DNA of 64,000 bases. Source: Karalla daura (Eukaryota; Chordata; Actinopteri; Chaetodontiformes; Leiognathidae). The translations under genes were made by a program, and so were the position numbers. Below the pieces are notes generated by a model that saw nothing but the letters and a program-made list of their open reading frames with translations, made no database searches and had not been told where the DNA came from. The stretch is from assembly GCA_029224185.1 (NCBI GenBank), contig CM055188.1, forward strand, positions 18,512,497 to 18,576,496, in the 5' to 3' direction. Below, in pieces: positions 51,390 to 60,315 of the stretch; within the stretch, counting starts at the first letter, position 1, and each line of letters starts with the position of its first letter.

Positions 51390-54300
51390 TTAAATTTGAG
51401 CATTTGGAGTCCATGCAAAAATTGCATTCATAAACATAAGTTTTTTTCACTTAGGAAACCAATAAATCATGATTTAAAAAGATGCAATTTGTGTATTTTT
51501 GGATTTTTGTCTTAATGACTACATTTTTGATGGTCGTCTGAAATCTGCTTTTACATACTTATAGCTGCAGTCTTGCACTCAATTCCTTGCAGTCAGTGTC
51601 TGAAGCTACTGCTAAGCTATAGCTGTGCCATTTCCATTTCCAGTTGAGCAACATTTGCAATTCATTAATCTATCCAAACTTTTCAAAAAGGTCCAGTCCC
51701 ATGCCAGATGTCCTCACCAGGAAACACAAGAGGGTAGGCCTGATTGTGGCACTACAGCAAGTCTCTAAATTTCAAAACTTTGAAAAGTCATAACAAATTG
51801 ACCATGTGTGCTACAGCTTCGGAACTTTAACGTTGCTCAAAATTGCCTGGCCCTGACTATTACTGTGCAGCTGTGCTGAATCTTACATCCTTATTGTGAT
51901 TAAGATTATACTAAGATTATACCCAACAACAATGCTCTTCTCTTAGTCCAAATGGGGACTCATATTTTACCATTATGGTGCTATAAAATTTTATAGAACA
52001 AGTTTCCTAAAAAGACATACAGAAACAGCAATGCCAACTTACTTCACCTGCAAAAAAGAAGCACAGAATTTTTTTTCTTAAAGAATCACCGAAGAAATAT
52101 TTTCTTCAATAGCAGTGCAGACTGACTAAACAGACAAACAGTGTAGATCGAAAGTCTGGCTTTACAGTTACATACTCAACATAACAGTTTATTAACAATT
52201 ACCAACACAAAAATCACACATTCTGAGTCATTAAATATAACTAAAACAGCCCTGAAATAGACCAAGGATGTATATTCCACCTTGTTGACTCTAGTAGATT
52301 GTGTGACACTGTCAAGGTAGGTAAAATTGTTATCATACTGTAATATAGTATATAGTCTAAAATATGACAGCTTGATTTAACATATATCACCATATTTCAT
52401 TATATTTTACATAAAGAATTACTATGAAGAATAAAAAAGATAGATTGATTCAGATTGTTGTCATGTGCTTATTTAAAATAGCTGCTGCTATAAAAGCTGC
52501 TAAACAGAAAGGTGAGTGTGAAGTGTGGAACTAACCCTCCAGAGGCACCCCGTTCACTCTCCATGTGATAGTAGGCTGTGGACTCCCACTGGCAGAGCAC
52601 CTGATGGACACATCTGAGCCAATCTTACTGAGCTGACTCTTTGGCTCTGACACCCACTCTGGAGGCTCTAAGAGGAAACAATCATAACACGATATCCAGC
52701 TGATGAGTGTCAGTTGAAGAGAGTGGACAGAATCACAAGTACTACACTGCCATCATTGTTGACTTTTAACCCTCTACTGCATGAATTTCCCTTTTCTGGA
52801 GGGAGGGTTTTTGGTCGCTTATAGTCCCTAATGATTTACAAATAATGGAATTGTATAAACGGTTTTCAAGTTTTTCTATTAAAAATATTTACCATAATAC
52901 AGTAAGGAACAACCAAGCAAAAAATGCATGGGGAAAATGTTTTATTCAGAAAAAAAAATGTCACACATAGATGGTTTATCATGAATGGTTTCAGGCCTAT
53001 CATGTGTATGCAGTGTACTCCTGTGTAGCACTGTCACGGTCTATTTTTCAAAACATGGTGGATATGTGATTGGTTTGTCAAAGCATACTCTTCTACTCAG
53101 TGGGGAATTTCAGGAAGCAACTGACAGATGATCTCCTTCAAAAAGAGGAAACCAGAGGGCATAACATTAGGAATAGTTACATCTATCTCTATCCACTATT
53201 CTGTTCCATAGGAAAAAAACAAAAAAAACCAAACAAATTCAATAATAATTTTCATTACATACAATTATTCACTGATCCTGAATGTACAATATGTTTATGT
53301 GCTCCATCCGTCCTCATAGTCACTCTCCTCAAGTGCACTTTTAGCACTGCCCAAAGCATTGGTTATTGTTACGATTATGCATCCAAACATTAGCTTTAGC
53401 ATTGTCAAAACAAACAGTTTTACTATTTGAATGAGAACAAAAACTTTTTTTTGCTCATTTGTATATTTGTGAATATGTACATGTTTTCTATCTAATACAG
53501 GTAAAAAGTCATATTTGTCTTACCTTTGGTTGATGCTTCGTCACATGCATCTTTGGCTCCAAAAAGGGACTGCTCATCCCTCAACAACCAGTCAGCCTGA
53601 TTCAGTCCTTTATTTCTTTGATCAGACTTGTAAAACTGTATGCGTTGATTCATTTCAAAATAATTTGGTAAACAGTGAATGGGGCAAAAAGCTGTTATGT
53701 TGCCTAAGGAAACATCACGCACTAGAGGAACTTCCTGTAGATATCAGTGTGATACTGATATCTTTTTTAGCGCAAGGTAATTATTTATATACAGGGACAT
53801 GCAGTGGTGTTTAGGGCTGATGAGGCAGCAACTCATTGACTAAGAGTCAAGTTTATGTTTGGCTGTTTGCACATTGACTACTTGTTATGTTTCAGTACAT
53901 CATGTCAAGATTTTTATACACGCATTTGTAAAGTTCATATTTGTCCAAAGATGAATGTTACATTCACAGTAGTTGACAAAAAGTGTTGTTTCTTTAAATA
54001 TCTTTAATTGTTATTTTCTTTTTATCTTGTTTACTATAAAAACAATGTCTATCCCTGCATGAACGGTGGCCTAATTTTTGTTGCACACTATAAAGCCATG
54101 TGTGCATTGGCTCACATTTACTTACCTCTACGGTCCTTCTGGACAAAAATGTATTATCTTGTTTCAGTTTTAAAGGTCTCTCTGTCTTAATGCAGATTAA
54201 TGTTTGAAATTCGACAAAGAGAGACAGGAGAGAAATAATATACTCAGCAATAATACAGCCCCTTCATTGTGGCCAATTTTGGCTGCCTCACCTCCGGTTT

Positions 54301-56673
54301 TTCAAGGTGATCTTCAATGTGGATAATATTAAATCAATAATGTGAGATATAACATATATATACACACACAACATTTATAATTTCCTGCATTCTGATTGTG
54401 ATATCTTCAGATATCACAATCAGAGAGTTAGCAACAACCATATGCCAAGTGAACACACTCAACCAGTTTGTGAGGAACTGTGCAATCTGAGGTAGTGATC
54501 AGCTCACTGTTGTCTCACTTTGTGTCTCAAAGTGTCACAAAATGTCATTTTAGCACAGACAACAGGACCAATATTAATATTCAATATAATCATTGATTTT
54601 GTTTTACAAATCAATCAATTTTGTATTCAGGTTTGCATACTCAGATTCTTACCGGATATATAGAGGCTGTATTTTTTTCAGTCTCTCTACATTCTGTATT
54701 TCCTATCCACTGCTTTACAATGGAACAATGGAATACTCCTAATCATTTGTTATATGAATGAAAGATTTGCATAAATAAGCAGTGAATACATTTACAAAAT
54801 ATAACATATTTATTATTTGCTATTTTCCAGCCTTAATAAGTTGTGAACAGCACACCAGAGTCTACTTGTTAAAGGCATCAAAAGTATTAAGGGAATGAGA
54901 CATTTCCACGCAAGACTTTTTTCATCTAATTACCAGTCTGAGACCTCAGGGTAATAGATATCAGATGTCAATAAATCAATCAAATTTTGTATTATACCGT
55001 TAGATATGACAATACCACTATAATTTGTAGTAGTTATTTAGTAGTTACCTTCGACCATCACTGTGAAGTAATGCTCAGTATGTCCAAGGGCATTCTTTGC
55101 CCGGCACATGTACTTCCCACTGTCTTCTTGTTCAATACTTGGCACAATCAGCAATTTCCCATGGTTTTCTAGTTTAGCTTTAATAGGAAGTCGGTGGCCA
55201 ATCTTCACCCACTCAACCTGCGGAGTTGGACTAAAAGAGCAGGGCCAAAGAGTTACAACACAAAGCTTTGCTGAAAGTTTTTAAATGGTTACTGTAACTC
55301 CAAAATGTTTCATGCAATAAGAGTATTATATTGTCACATCAGTGTTTTCCTTTAATTTGAAAGAAATTAAAATGTGCAATTAAAAAGATAGCATTACTCA
55401 CAATCCCTCAGCAATACACTCCAATTTCATGTCATCCCCTTTGACCACTCTTGTTTCTGATCTGGCACTAGAGGGCAGCAGAAGTGAAGGTCTTCTCTCA
55501 CGAATTGCATTTGCTATGGGAGGTAGGCAGATAATTAGACCACAGCAGATGAATCAAAGGTGCAGTGTAGTCTAACAAATGTCTACACTTCAATATGCCC
55601 ATGTCATACATTTATATTCCCACACATGCTTTGTGCACATAGATACATACATGTTTGGTATGTATGGTATAAAACAATGGTCGTTTTGTAAAAAAAAAGA
55701 AAAGGAAAAAAAAGAGACAAGAAAAACTTACCAGTTCCTGCATTCATGTCATTTCTCTCTGAAATGGAAGTGGATGAAACAAATAAAAAAATGAACATGA
55801 TGGAAGCATGCAAACATCATGACAAACATCCTCAAGATCAAAATCATGACATGAAAACGAGGTGCACAAAAACGAGACAGTGACACATGAATGTCTTTTG
55901 AAGTGCTAAGACAATGGACACATGAGTCACACAGAAAAAGATTACTGCTGTGAAAATAAATCAAATTTCCCATCATTCTAGTTTGAGAGAGAAAGAAAAG
56001 CAAAGGAGAAGCTGAGTGAAACCTACTTGTCTTGACAATGACAGACATGGCGGTCTTCTGTACAATGGTTCGTATTTTTGAGAAGGCAGCGAAGCAGCAG
56101 TAGTCTCTCCTGCTGTCCCTCTCCACAGCATGGGAGAAGTAGAGGTCCCCATTTAAGCCCATAGACACTCTCTCATCTTGCTCTATGTGCTGAAGATCTA
56201 AGGAAAGAATTAGGGTGCCTTGTCATATGATCACTTCAAACAAAAGCATGAACTGTTTTACTTTAATGCATGGATTACCCAGATATACAGCTGAATAATC
56301 TAATTTATACAATTAATCATGTTCTATACTGTAATACATTTAAAAACAATAATAATAATACAATAAAGCATTGTATTAGCACTTTTTTTGTTTCAACACA
56401 TGTATTCATTTAACACAGCTTGTAACACCATACAGCTTGTGCCTGCCTAACTAAAATAGCTTGTCAGCACTTAAGTCATGGGGGGTTTGCATATCCAAAC
56501 TAAAAGCAATACCCACTCGCACAGCCGAAGAGATGGTGAGGAGAGGTGTTGATGCACTTTTAATATTGCTTCCACTTTAAATGTCTTTCTGAAACTATCC
56601 TAATCATATGAGGGTGGAAGAGTGCCAAGGTACATATTGAAGAATTGAAAAATAATCAAAATGACAGCTGATT

Positions 56674-56709
<36 letters not shown>

Positions 56710-59700
56710 TACATACACATATCACAGCAGTAATCACAATCATGTAGCTAATGGTAGAATCTAAGGCACAATAATGTTAATTTTCCACCTAAGACATACA
56801 GGTCAAAAGCAAATTATACAGTCAGAAACTCTACATAAAATAAATAAACACTTGATAGGACTATGTGCCACTGTGCACATTGTTTTATTTATCCAAACTA
56901 GGGAATGGATAAGACATATGTCTTACTGATTGTCATCCAGTAGATCTGCAGGGGAGGTATTCCTTGAGGAGGGTTGCATTTTAAAATCAGATGCTGGCCC
57001 TCCTCCACTTCAACAGGTTCAATTGTTTCTTTCGGAAACTTCGGAACATCTGGAAAAAAAAAGACCACCAATGAATGAATTAATACAACAAACTGTGCAG
57101 TTTTATTTCTCTCCAGAAGATGGCACTAATATCATCCTTGTCTAGTACTACACTTGGTGTCTGGGCTCTGTATCAGTCAGTGGAGTGAATTCTTTTGGGG
57201 TACATTTCAGTTCTGGGCCTGCAGTAACAAAACAGACATCAATGCTGCTGTTGTGTGTGACTATTATCATCGGTGCTGCTTGAAGCCCAGCCAAAAATGG
57301 TCAGACGGCCGCTGGAGTGGTTTTCTTTGACAATTTATCAACTGTGTCGAGGAACAAAATGAAAAATATAGCAAAGAAAAATTCATGGAGGCTGGAACAC
57401 AGTTGCTGCAGCACAGAGCTGTAGATGAGATGCTTCGAGGGGTGGGGCACTCAGGAGCCTCAATGACTTTCTGCCATGTTGAGTATAATGAAAAGCTCAC
57501 AATGGAGAGGTGCAGTCATTACATATGACTACTGGCCCTGAATCACTCTGTAAGAGCTGTAACAGAGCACCCCACACAAACACACACTACACAGATGTTA
57601 CTCACGAGGCACAATGAACTCAATCTCCTTCGATATGGCAGTCCCCAGTTTGTTTGAGGCATAACAGCGATAGGATCCCTGGTACTCTGTAAGGTTCCCA
57701 TTATTAGGAATCACAAAGGTCCCTGAATCCTCCTCTTTCAACAGACGAGGATCCAGAGAGGGGTCGAATTCCTGGTCATTCTTCGTCCATCTGAATCTAC
57801 ACCAAGAAAGGCAGTATTATGTCAAGCTGCAGCATATTAATTTTCTAAAGTTCCAAACCAAAACACCCAAACATAACGTGTTAATAGCTGTCAACATGTC
57901 TAAAAGATGTCTGTTATCACTGTTAGTATGGCTTCAAGACTTGGTACCCACTCCGGCTCGGGATTCCCTTTGGCCTCACACGTCATGGGGAAGCTCTCTT
58001 CAAAGGGGATGGCAACGAGAGAGCTGGGCGACTGAGCCGTGATGGTGGGCAGCTGCTCAACTGGGCAACAAACAAACAAGCACAGCGATGTGAGAAACAC
58101 AAGAAAGGCCTGAATGCAATGCTCCATTCACAAAAATGGTGAATACAACATGCTACTTTGGCTCCTAACTCATGTTTGTAAAAAGTATCTTGAGTTTGAG
58201 GGATTCTAAGGAGGTTAAAATGTTGAAAATGTACAGCCACTGTAGGACATTGTCCAAGAATGAGGGCCACAGCACATTGTTAGGGTCCCTGAATGTCCCA
58301 TAAAATAGATCTGTGCATACATATCAACTGTCATGGGTACTGATTTCTTAGATTTGTAAACATATATACAGTCCAGCTGATCACTCAAATGCATGCCCCT
58401 TTGAAAAACATTGGAAATATTTTTATTTATTTATTTTAATATGGTCATGTGGAATAAAGTGTAAATAACAAGTAACGCAATGACAAGTAAAGAACCAATA
58501 TTTGATTCACTTGCATACTATTTAACAACAATATTAACAATAGTTTGAGTGACTAAAACTTTTTCCATATAATTAGTTATTAATTCAGTTCTATTAGTTT
58601 TATTTCAGTATGAAACTCTCTCAACTAGTCTGCAATGATCTTATGATGGTAGAATTGTGACATGAGACATGACAGAATAGAATGAATAAACATTGTGTGA
58701 CCACATGTTATGGGAAACAATGGCATGCCATTAGTCCTAGAAGCTAATGTGCCGGAGTTACAAAGTCATGATTGATGAGACATCAGATTCAAATCCAACA
58801 CATATGGCTGTGAGTAAACCTGGTACTATGCTCAACAGCAATTCACGAGATTAACAGAAGGGAGCAAAGTATGTCACTAATACCAGCAACAGAATGACAG
58901 ATTGAACTTACTGTTTACATGACCTAAAACTACAAAATCCATGGCAGCCAAGGGGGAAATAAACAAAACAAAAACAGTTAACACTTTGGGAGTAATCCCC
59001 TCATGTCATAAGCAATCTGTGTATAAACCTATTCTAAACAGACACAAGTTATGCAAAACACAAGGCTGAATTAAAAAGAAAATCTGACATCACAGAGCCC
59101 AAAAATGCTCATGGCTTTTCAGAAAACCTGTTTGAACTGCTCTTTTATAGGGCCCTTAAGAGATATTTCTGAATAATTTAGAGGGAGAGCTTTAATATGT
59201 GTTTCCAAGGAAACTGGGATAGTTGCACAACCAAAACAAATGAAACAAGAAACCTGACTCAAAACAAGATAATAGCTAAATGTATTCCGTTCACAGAAGG
59301 CATGATGGGCAAATCACTTGTGTATGGTAAGATTTATTCTCCTTTAAATTATTCAAAAGCACTTTTATCAGAAAAACCCTCCAACATAAAACAAGGATAA
59401 GTTCTCTGTCTATTGGGCTCCTTACACACAAATTGTCCATGTTTCTGCACTTTACTGAATCTTGTTCATCTGTAAGAGTCCGTATTGATGTAGTGGATCT
59501 ATTAGTGTAGTTAATTGTCTATGGAGACAAATTTTGATCGGCCAATATAGTTTAACAGCCATCATTAAATAATGAACCTAGTATTTCTTCAGTAACCTAA
59601 ATGTTGTCTAATTACAAGTGATGTGTCCTGTAATTGCTGTGCCGGTAGACAACTTGTAAATTGCTTGTAATCTAATCAAGATGCAATTCTAAAAGTTCTT

Positions 59701-60222
59701 GATCAGAAAATGCTGTTTTTCCCAAGACCAAGAAACACTTTTCCCGAATAACACTTCAGCAATACAATATTATAATTACAATTACGTTCGACATTATAAT
59801 TACAATACACCTTGGAATAACTGACATAACAACAACGATTTCCCTACCTTAGGTTCCCATGTATGTATGTAAAATAGCAATGAATTTTGGGGGACACTCA
59901 AAAGGCAACAGTATTCAATGCATGTGTTGATCTGATTAAAAAGAAAAAAAAATCAATAATTAAAAAAATAAGTTGTTGCTTTAAAAAAAAGACTGTTTAT
60001 TTGATGGAGCATGGTTGTAAAAACTGCTGACAGGGTGTAGAGGTAATCTATAGAATTTTTTTTTTTTCTGTCAGTCAAGTAAACAATAGCTGTCACTGTA
60101 ACAAAGACAAATTGGCACTCACCATCCAGTGGGATGTCCATGGCTCCAATTGCATGAAAGGCACAAATGCAGGTAATCACACTCAGCACGGAGACCAGTT
60201 CCTGGCTCCTTCTCAACCTCAT
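32046..60222 (-). CDS. chl1: chl1, close homolog of L1: L1-family neural cell adhesion molecule (complete coding span, 27 exons plus 2 candidate microexons)
   Basis: Single-pass membrane adhesion protein of the L1 family. CHL1 acts at the neuronal surface in neurite outgrowth, axon guidance and neuron positioning, and links to the spectrin skeleton through ankyrin (family knowledge). The 27 exons read in minus order keep frame at every GT-AG junction and sum to 3795 nt, 1264 residues plus TGA. Order: signal peptide (1-24), Ig1-6 (about 34-610), FnIII1-4 (about 611-1016), Ser/Pro linker (1017-1040), FnIII5 (1041-1128), transmembrane helix (about 1142-1162), cytoplasmic tail (1163-1264). CHL1 rather than L1, NrCAM or neurofascin is shown by the membrane exon [18 protein letters not shown], the tail [12 protein letters not shown], the HPD motif and no RSLE-type miniexon that I could find. 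Human CHL1 is about 1208-1224 residues; the extra length is mostly the linker and first half of FnIII5. Paralogue (a or b) unresolved. Confidence 0.97.
35181..35253 (-). CDS. chl1: chl1 exon 26: membrane-proximal cytoplasmic tail with HPD motif
   Basis: Encodes [20 protein letters not shown] and FCEYS. HPD is the CHL1 tripeptide reported to bind Hsc70 through a J-domain-like mode. The family's FGEY motif reads FCEY here (codon TGT). Phase 2 end at donor gtaagc, joined directly to exon 27; I saw no RSLE-type miniexon between them. Confidence 0.96.
36147..36278 (-). CDS. chl1: chl1 exon 25: transmembrane helix and start of the tail
   Basis: Encodes GLASIHGG, then [18 protein letters not shown] and [18 protein letters not shown]. 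The hydrophobic run of about 21 residues is followed by the basic stop-transfer KGGKYS shared by all L1-family proteins; [18 protein letters not shown] is CHL1-like. Donor gtaggt. Confidence 0.97.
36671..36832 (-). CDS. chl1: chl1 exon 24: FnIII5, second half
   Basis: Encodes [40 protein letters not shown] and [26 protein letters not shown] is the membrane-proximal CHL1 signature. Donor gtgagg, phase 1. Confidence 0.96.
37032..37133 (-). CDS. chl1: chl1 exon 23: FnIII5, first half
   Basis: Encodes [33 protein letters not shown]. The ANISW strand and F.V.Y strand form the first half of a fifth FnIII domain as in L1, NrCAM and neurofascin; in mammalian CHL1 this half is missing. NVS and NIS are potential glycosylation sites. 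Donor gtaagc, phase 1. Confidence 0.9.
39018..39089 (-). CDS. chl1: chl1 exon 22: 24-codon Ser/Pro-rich linker between FnIII4 and FnIII5
   Basis: Acceptor ...ttcttttcag and donor gtagag enclose 72 nt, phase 1-1. It encodes [20 protein letters not shown] followed by SNI, a low-complexity basic, Ser/Pro/Thr-rich segment. Its length is a multiple of three, so skipping keeps frame. I recall no counterpart in mammalian CHL1. It could be an alternative exon, or a proteolysis or O-glycosylation stalk (inference). Confidence 0.82.
40118..40200. repeat. (CA)n microsatellite in chl1 intron 21
   Basis: Interrupted ACAC repeats between exons 22 and 21. Confidence 0.9.
40975..41031. repeat. (CA)n microsatellite close to chl1 exon 21 donor
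   Basis: Near-continuous ACAC run starting about 40 nt past the exon 21 donor; on the transcript it is a GU repeat within the intron start. Confidence 0.9.
41072..41251 (-). CDS. chl1: chl1 exon 21: FnIII4, second half
   Basis: Encodes [20 protein letters not shown], then [20 protein letters not shown]. The paired cysteines in YLRSCT..GCG are conserved in CHL1 FnIII4, and NDT is a potential glycosylation site. Donor gtgagt. Confidence 0.95.
42732..42791. repeat. (TG)n(TA)n compound microsatellite in chl1 intron 20
   Basis: About 13 TG units followed by about 14 TA units. Confidence 0.95.
43260..43317. repeat. (TTC)n-like microsatellite in chl1 intron 20
   Basis: Interrupted CTT triplets changing into GTT triplets. 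Confidence 0.85.
44876..44998 (-). CDS. chl1: chl1 exon 20: FnIII4, first half
   Basis: Encodes [40 protein letters not shown]. The LNG.LTGYLL.YQ pattern is the fourth FnIII of L1-family proteins. Donor gtacgt, phase 1. Confidence 0.95.
45137..45341 (-). CDS. chl1: chl1 exon 19: FnIII3, second half
   Basis: Encodes [20 protein letters not shown], then [20 protein letters not shown] and [17 protein letters not shown]. The WW pair and F.TLEGVPE junction match CHL1. Phase 0 start, phase 1 end; donor gtagga. Confidence 0.95.
45458..45508. repeat. (GT)n microsatellite in chl1 intron 18
   Basis: About 20 GT units with one GG interruption, about 115 nt upstream of the exon 19 acceptor. Confidence 0.95.
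45621..45736 (-). CDS. chl1: chl1 exon 18: FnIII3, first half
   Basis: Encodes [39 protein letters not shown]. The V.W...K....G.L.GY pattern marks the third FnIII of the L1 family. Phase 0 end at donor gtaata. Confidence 0.95.
46234..46279. repeat. (TA)n microsatellite in chl1 intron 17
   Basis: Pure TA run between exons 18 and 17. Confidence 0.95.
46640..46830. repeat. Degenerate tandem repeat (ACTTTATT-type) in chl1 intron 17
   Basis: Recurrent variants of TTACGACTTTATTAGTCTCA at roughly 20-25 base spacing, a type common in fish introns. Confidence 0.6.
46951..47173 (-). CDS. chl1: chl1 exon 17: FnIII2, second half
   Basis: Encodes [20 protein letters not shown], then [19 protein letters not shown] and YSGED. 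NGPGLEY and YSGED are hallmarks of L1-family FnIII2. Starts in phase 0, ends phase 1 at donor gtgagt. Confidence 0.96.
47980..48050 (-). CDS. chl1: chl1 exon 16: FnIII2, first half
   Basis: Encodes [20 protein letters not shown] and INWE; APDRNPQNI is the CHL1/L1-family signature at the start of FnIII2. Ends in phase 0 at donor gtaaga. Confidence 0.95.
48243..48440 (-). CDS. chl1: chl1 exon 15: FnIII1, second half
   Basis: Encodes [20 protein letters not shown], then [20 protein letters not shown] with the FnIII Tyr-corner. Ends YKTPAA, phase 1, at an unusual gtttga donor. The frame into exon 16 (PAA-APDKNP) supports it. Confidence 0.93.
48750..48851 (-). CDS. chl1: chl1 exon 14: FnIII1, first half
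   Basis: Encodes [20 protein letters not shown] and [14 protein letters not shown]: the Pro-rich start and Trp strand of the first fibronectin III domain, with DHNS conserved in CHL1. NSS is a potential glycosylation site. Donor gtagaa, phase 1. Confidence 0.95.
49197..49321 (-). CDS. chl1: chl1 exon 13: Ig6, second half
   Basis: Encodes [40 protein letters not shown]. It carries the second Ig6 cysteine and the characteristic run into the DVPDAPE linker of FnIII1. Donor gtgagc. Confidence 0.95.
49417..49582 (-). CDS. chl1: chl1 exon 12: Ig6, first half
   Basis: Encodes [29 protein letters not shown] and [20 protein letters not shown]. The WEKDNVA stretch sits where mammalian CHL1 has a DGEA integrin-binding motif; here that motif is absent. 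NDT is a potential N-glycosylation site. Donor gtagga, phase 2. Confidence 0.95.
49664..49830 (-). CDS. chl1: chl1 exon 11: Ig5, second half
   Basis: Encodes [39 protein letters not shown] and [16 protein letters not shown]. The DTGQYVC motif carries the second Ig5 cysteine. Donor gtaaac. Confidence 0.96.
50081..50192 (-). CDS. chl1: chl1 exon 10: Ig5, first half
   Basis: Encodes [20 protein letters not shown] and [15 protein letters not shown]; the core Trp codon is completed by exon 11. Donor gtgagt, phase 2. Confidence 0.94.
50870..51010 (-). CDS. chl1: chl1 exon 9: Ig4, second half
   Basis: Encodes [17 protein letters not shown] and [20 protein letters not shown], with the second Ig4 cysteine in YQCEASN as in other CHL1 proteins. 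Donor gtaagt, phase 1. Confidence 0.95.
51313..51388. repeat. (TTTC)n microsatellite in chl1 intron 8
   Basis: About 18 perfect TTTC units (GAAA on the transcript), a pure polypurine/polypyrimidine mirror repeat about 300 nt upstream of exon 9. Confidence 0.97.
52536..52667 (-). CDS. chl1: chl1 exon 8: Ig4, first half
   Basis: Encodes [20 protein letters not shown] and [18 protein letters not shown], the Ig4 first cysteine and core Trp. Donor gttagt is weaker than its neighbours but is the only one that keeps frame ([11 protein letters not shown]). Confidence 0.93.
54391..54424. repeat. Perfect 16-bp palindrome in chl1 intron 7
   Basis: TCTGATTGTGATATCT and its exact reverse complement are separated by two bases. 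Confidence 0.95.
55049..55230 (-). CDS. chl1: chl1 exon 7: Ig3, second half
   Basis: Encodes [31 protein letters not shown] and [16 protein letters not shown]. It holds the Ig3 core Trp and the DxGxYxC motif with the second cysteine. Donor gtaact, phase 1. Confidence 0.95.
55402..55513 (-). CDS. chl1: chl1 exon 6: Ig3, first half
   Basis: Encodes [14 protein letters not shown], the CHL1-like lead into Ig3, then [14 protein letters not shown] with the first Ig3 cysteine. Ends in phase 2 at donor gtgagt; the junction codon is Phe in EGF-PTPQVEW. Confidence 0.95.
55732..55758 (-). CDS. chl1: chl1 candidate 27-nt microexon between Ig2 and Ig3
   Basis: Acceptor ...catttcag and donor gtaagttttt enclose 27 bases, phase 1-1, adding RNDMNAGT and one shared codon before [10 protein letters not shown]1-family genes, CHL1 included, have an optional short exon at this Ig2-Ig3 hinge. 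Both splice sites are strong and the frame is kept either way, so optional use is likely. Inference without RNA data. Confidence 0.7.
56027..56197 (-). CDS. chl1: chl1 exon 5: Ig2, second half
   Basis: Encodes [30 protein letters not shown] and [13 protein letters not shown]. The double Cys and IRTIVQK are characteristic of CHL1 Ig2. Donor gtaggt; the last base is shared either with microexon 55732-55758 (Lys) or directly with exon 6 (Thr). Confidence 0.95.
56675..56720. repeat. (TA)n(CA)n microsatellite in chl1 intron 4
   Basis: A TA run followed by an ACAC/ATAC run about 210 nt from the exon 4 donor. Confidence 0.95.
56927..57049 (-). CDS. chl1: chl1 exon 4: Ig2, first half
   Basis: Encodes [18 protein letters not shown] and [17 protein letters not shown], the strongly conserved Ig2 core of the L1 family (Cys, the Pro-rich turn, Trp). 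Phase 1-1; donor gtaaga. Confidence 0.95.
57606..57796 (-). CDS. chl1: chl1 exon 3: Ig1, second half
   Basis: Begins [11 protein letters not shown], the Ig1 core Trp strand, and contains the second cysteine in [12 protein letters not shown]. It ends EFIVP before donor gtgagt, the usual Ig1-Ig2 hinge of L1-family proteins. Confidence 0.95.
57952..58060 (-). CDS. chl1: chl1 exon 2: Ig1, first half
   Basis: Encodes [14 protein letters not shown]... and the first Ig1 cysteine in [11 protein letters not shown]. The donor is gtgggt after GCCGGA. A tempting gtacca four bases further on would break frame with exon 3, whose first base completes a Glu codon to give NPEPE-FRWTK. Confidence 0.92.
58912..58923 (-). 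CDS. chl1: chl1 candidate 12-nt microexon before Ig1
   Basis: Twelve bases between acceptor ...gttttag and strong donor gtaagttc. They are phase 1-1, so inclusion changes V at the exon 1/2 junction to G-HVN-I without a frame shift. The position matches alternatively spliced exon 2 of L1CAM, which inserts YEGHH just before Ig1; here the insert also has Gly-His. Inference from splice sites and homology; no transcript evidence. Confidence 0.55.
60123..60222 (-). CDS. chl1: chl1 exon 1 (coding part): start codon and signal peptide
   Basis: The ATG at 60222-60220 has context GAAACCATGA (A at -3) and no in-frame ATG in the nearby upstream sequence. It opens [20 protein letters not shown], a basic n-region then a hydrophobic core ending near AFHAIGA, a typical secretory signal. 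The exon ends after MDIPLD plus one base, at donor gtgagt. The family pattern is a short acidic stretch with a conserved Ile-Pro just before Ig1. Confidence 0.93.
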
Positions 60223-60315
60223 GGTTTCACTTTGAGTTGTGGACGTTCTCAAGAAACAAGCGTGCTCTCTTGTGCGTCTTCAGTTCATCTCTATGGCACG
60301 CCAATGATTTGGTAC
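60223..60315 (-). other. chl1: chl1 5' untranslated part of exon 1 (probable)
   Basis: Upstream of the ATG the minus strand runs to a good acceptor, gatctcacag, ending just above position 60315. This suggests that exon 1 begins here and that a further non-coding exon lies to the right. The upstream exon and promoter cannot be placed from sequence alone. Confidence 0.4.
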
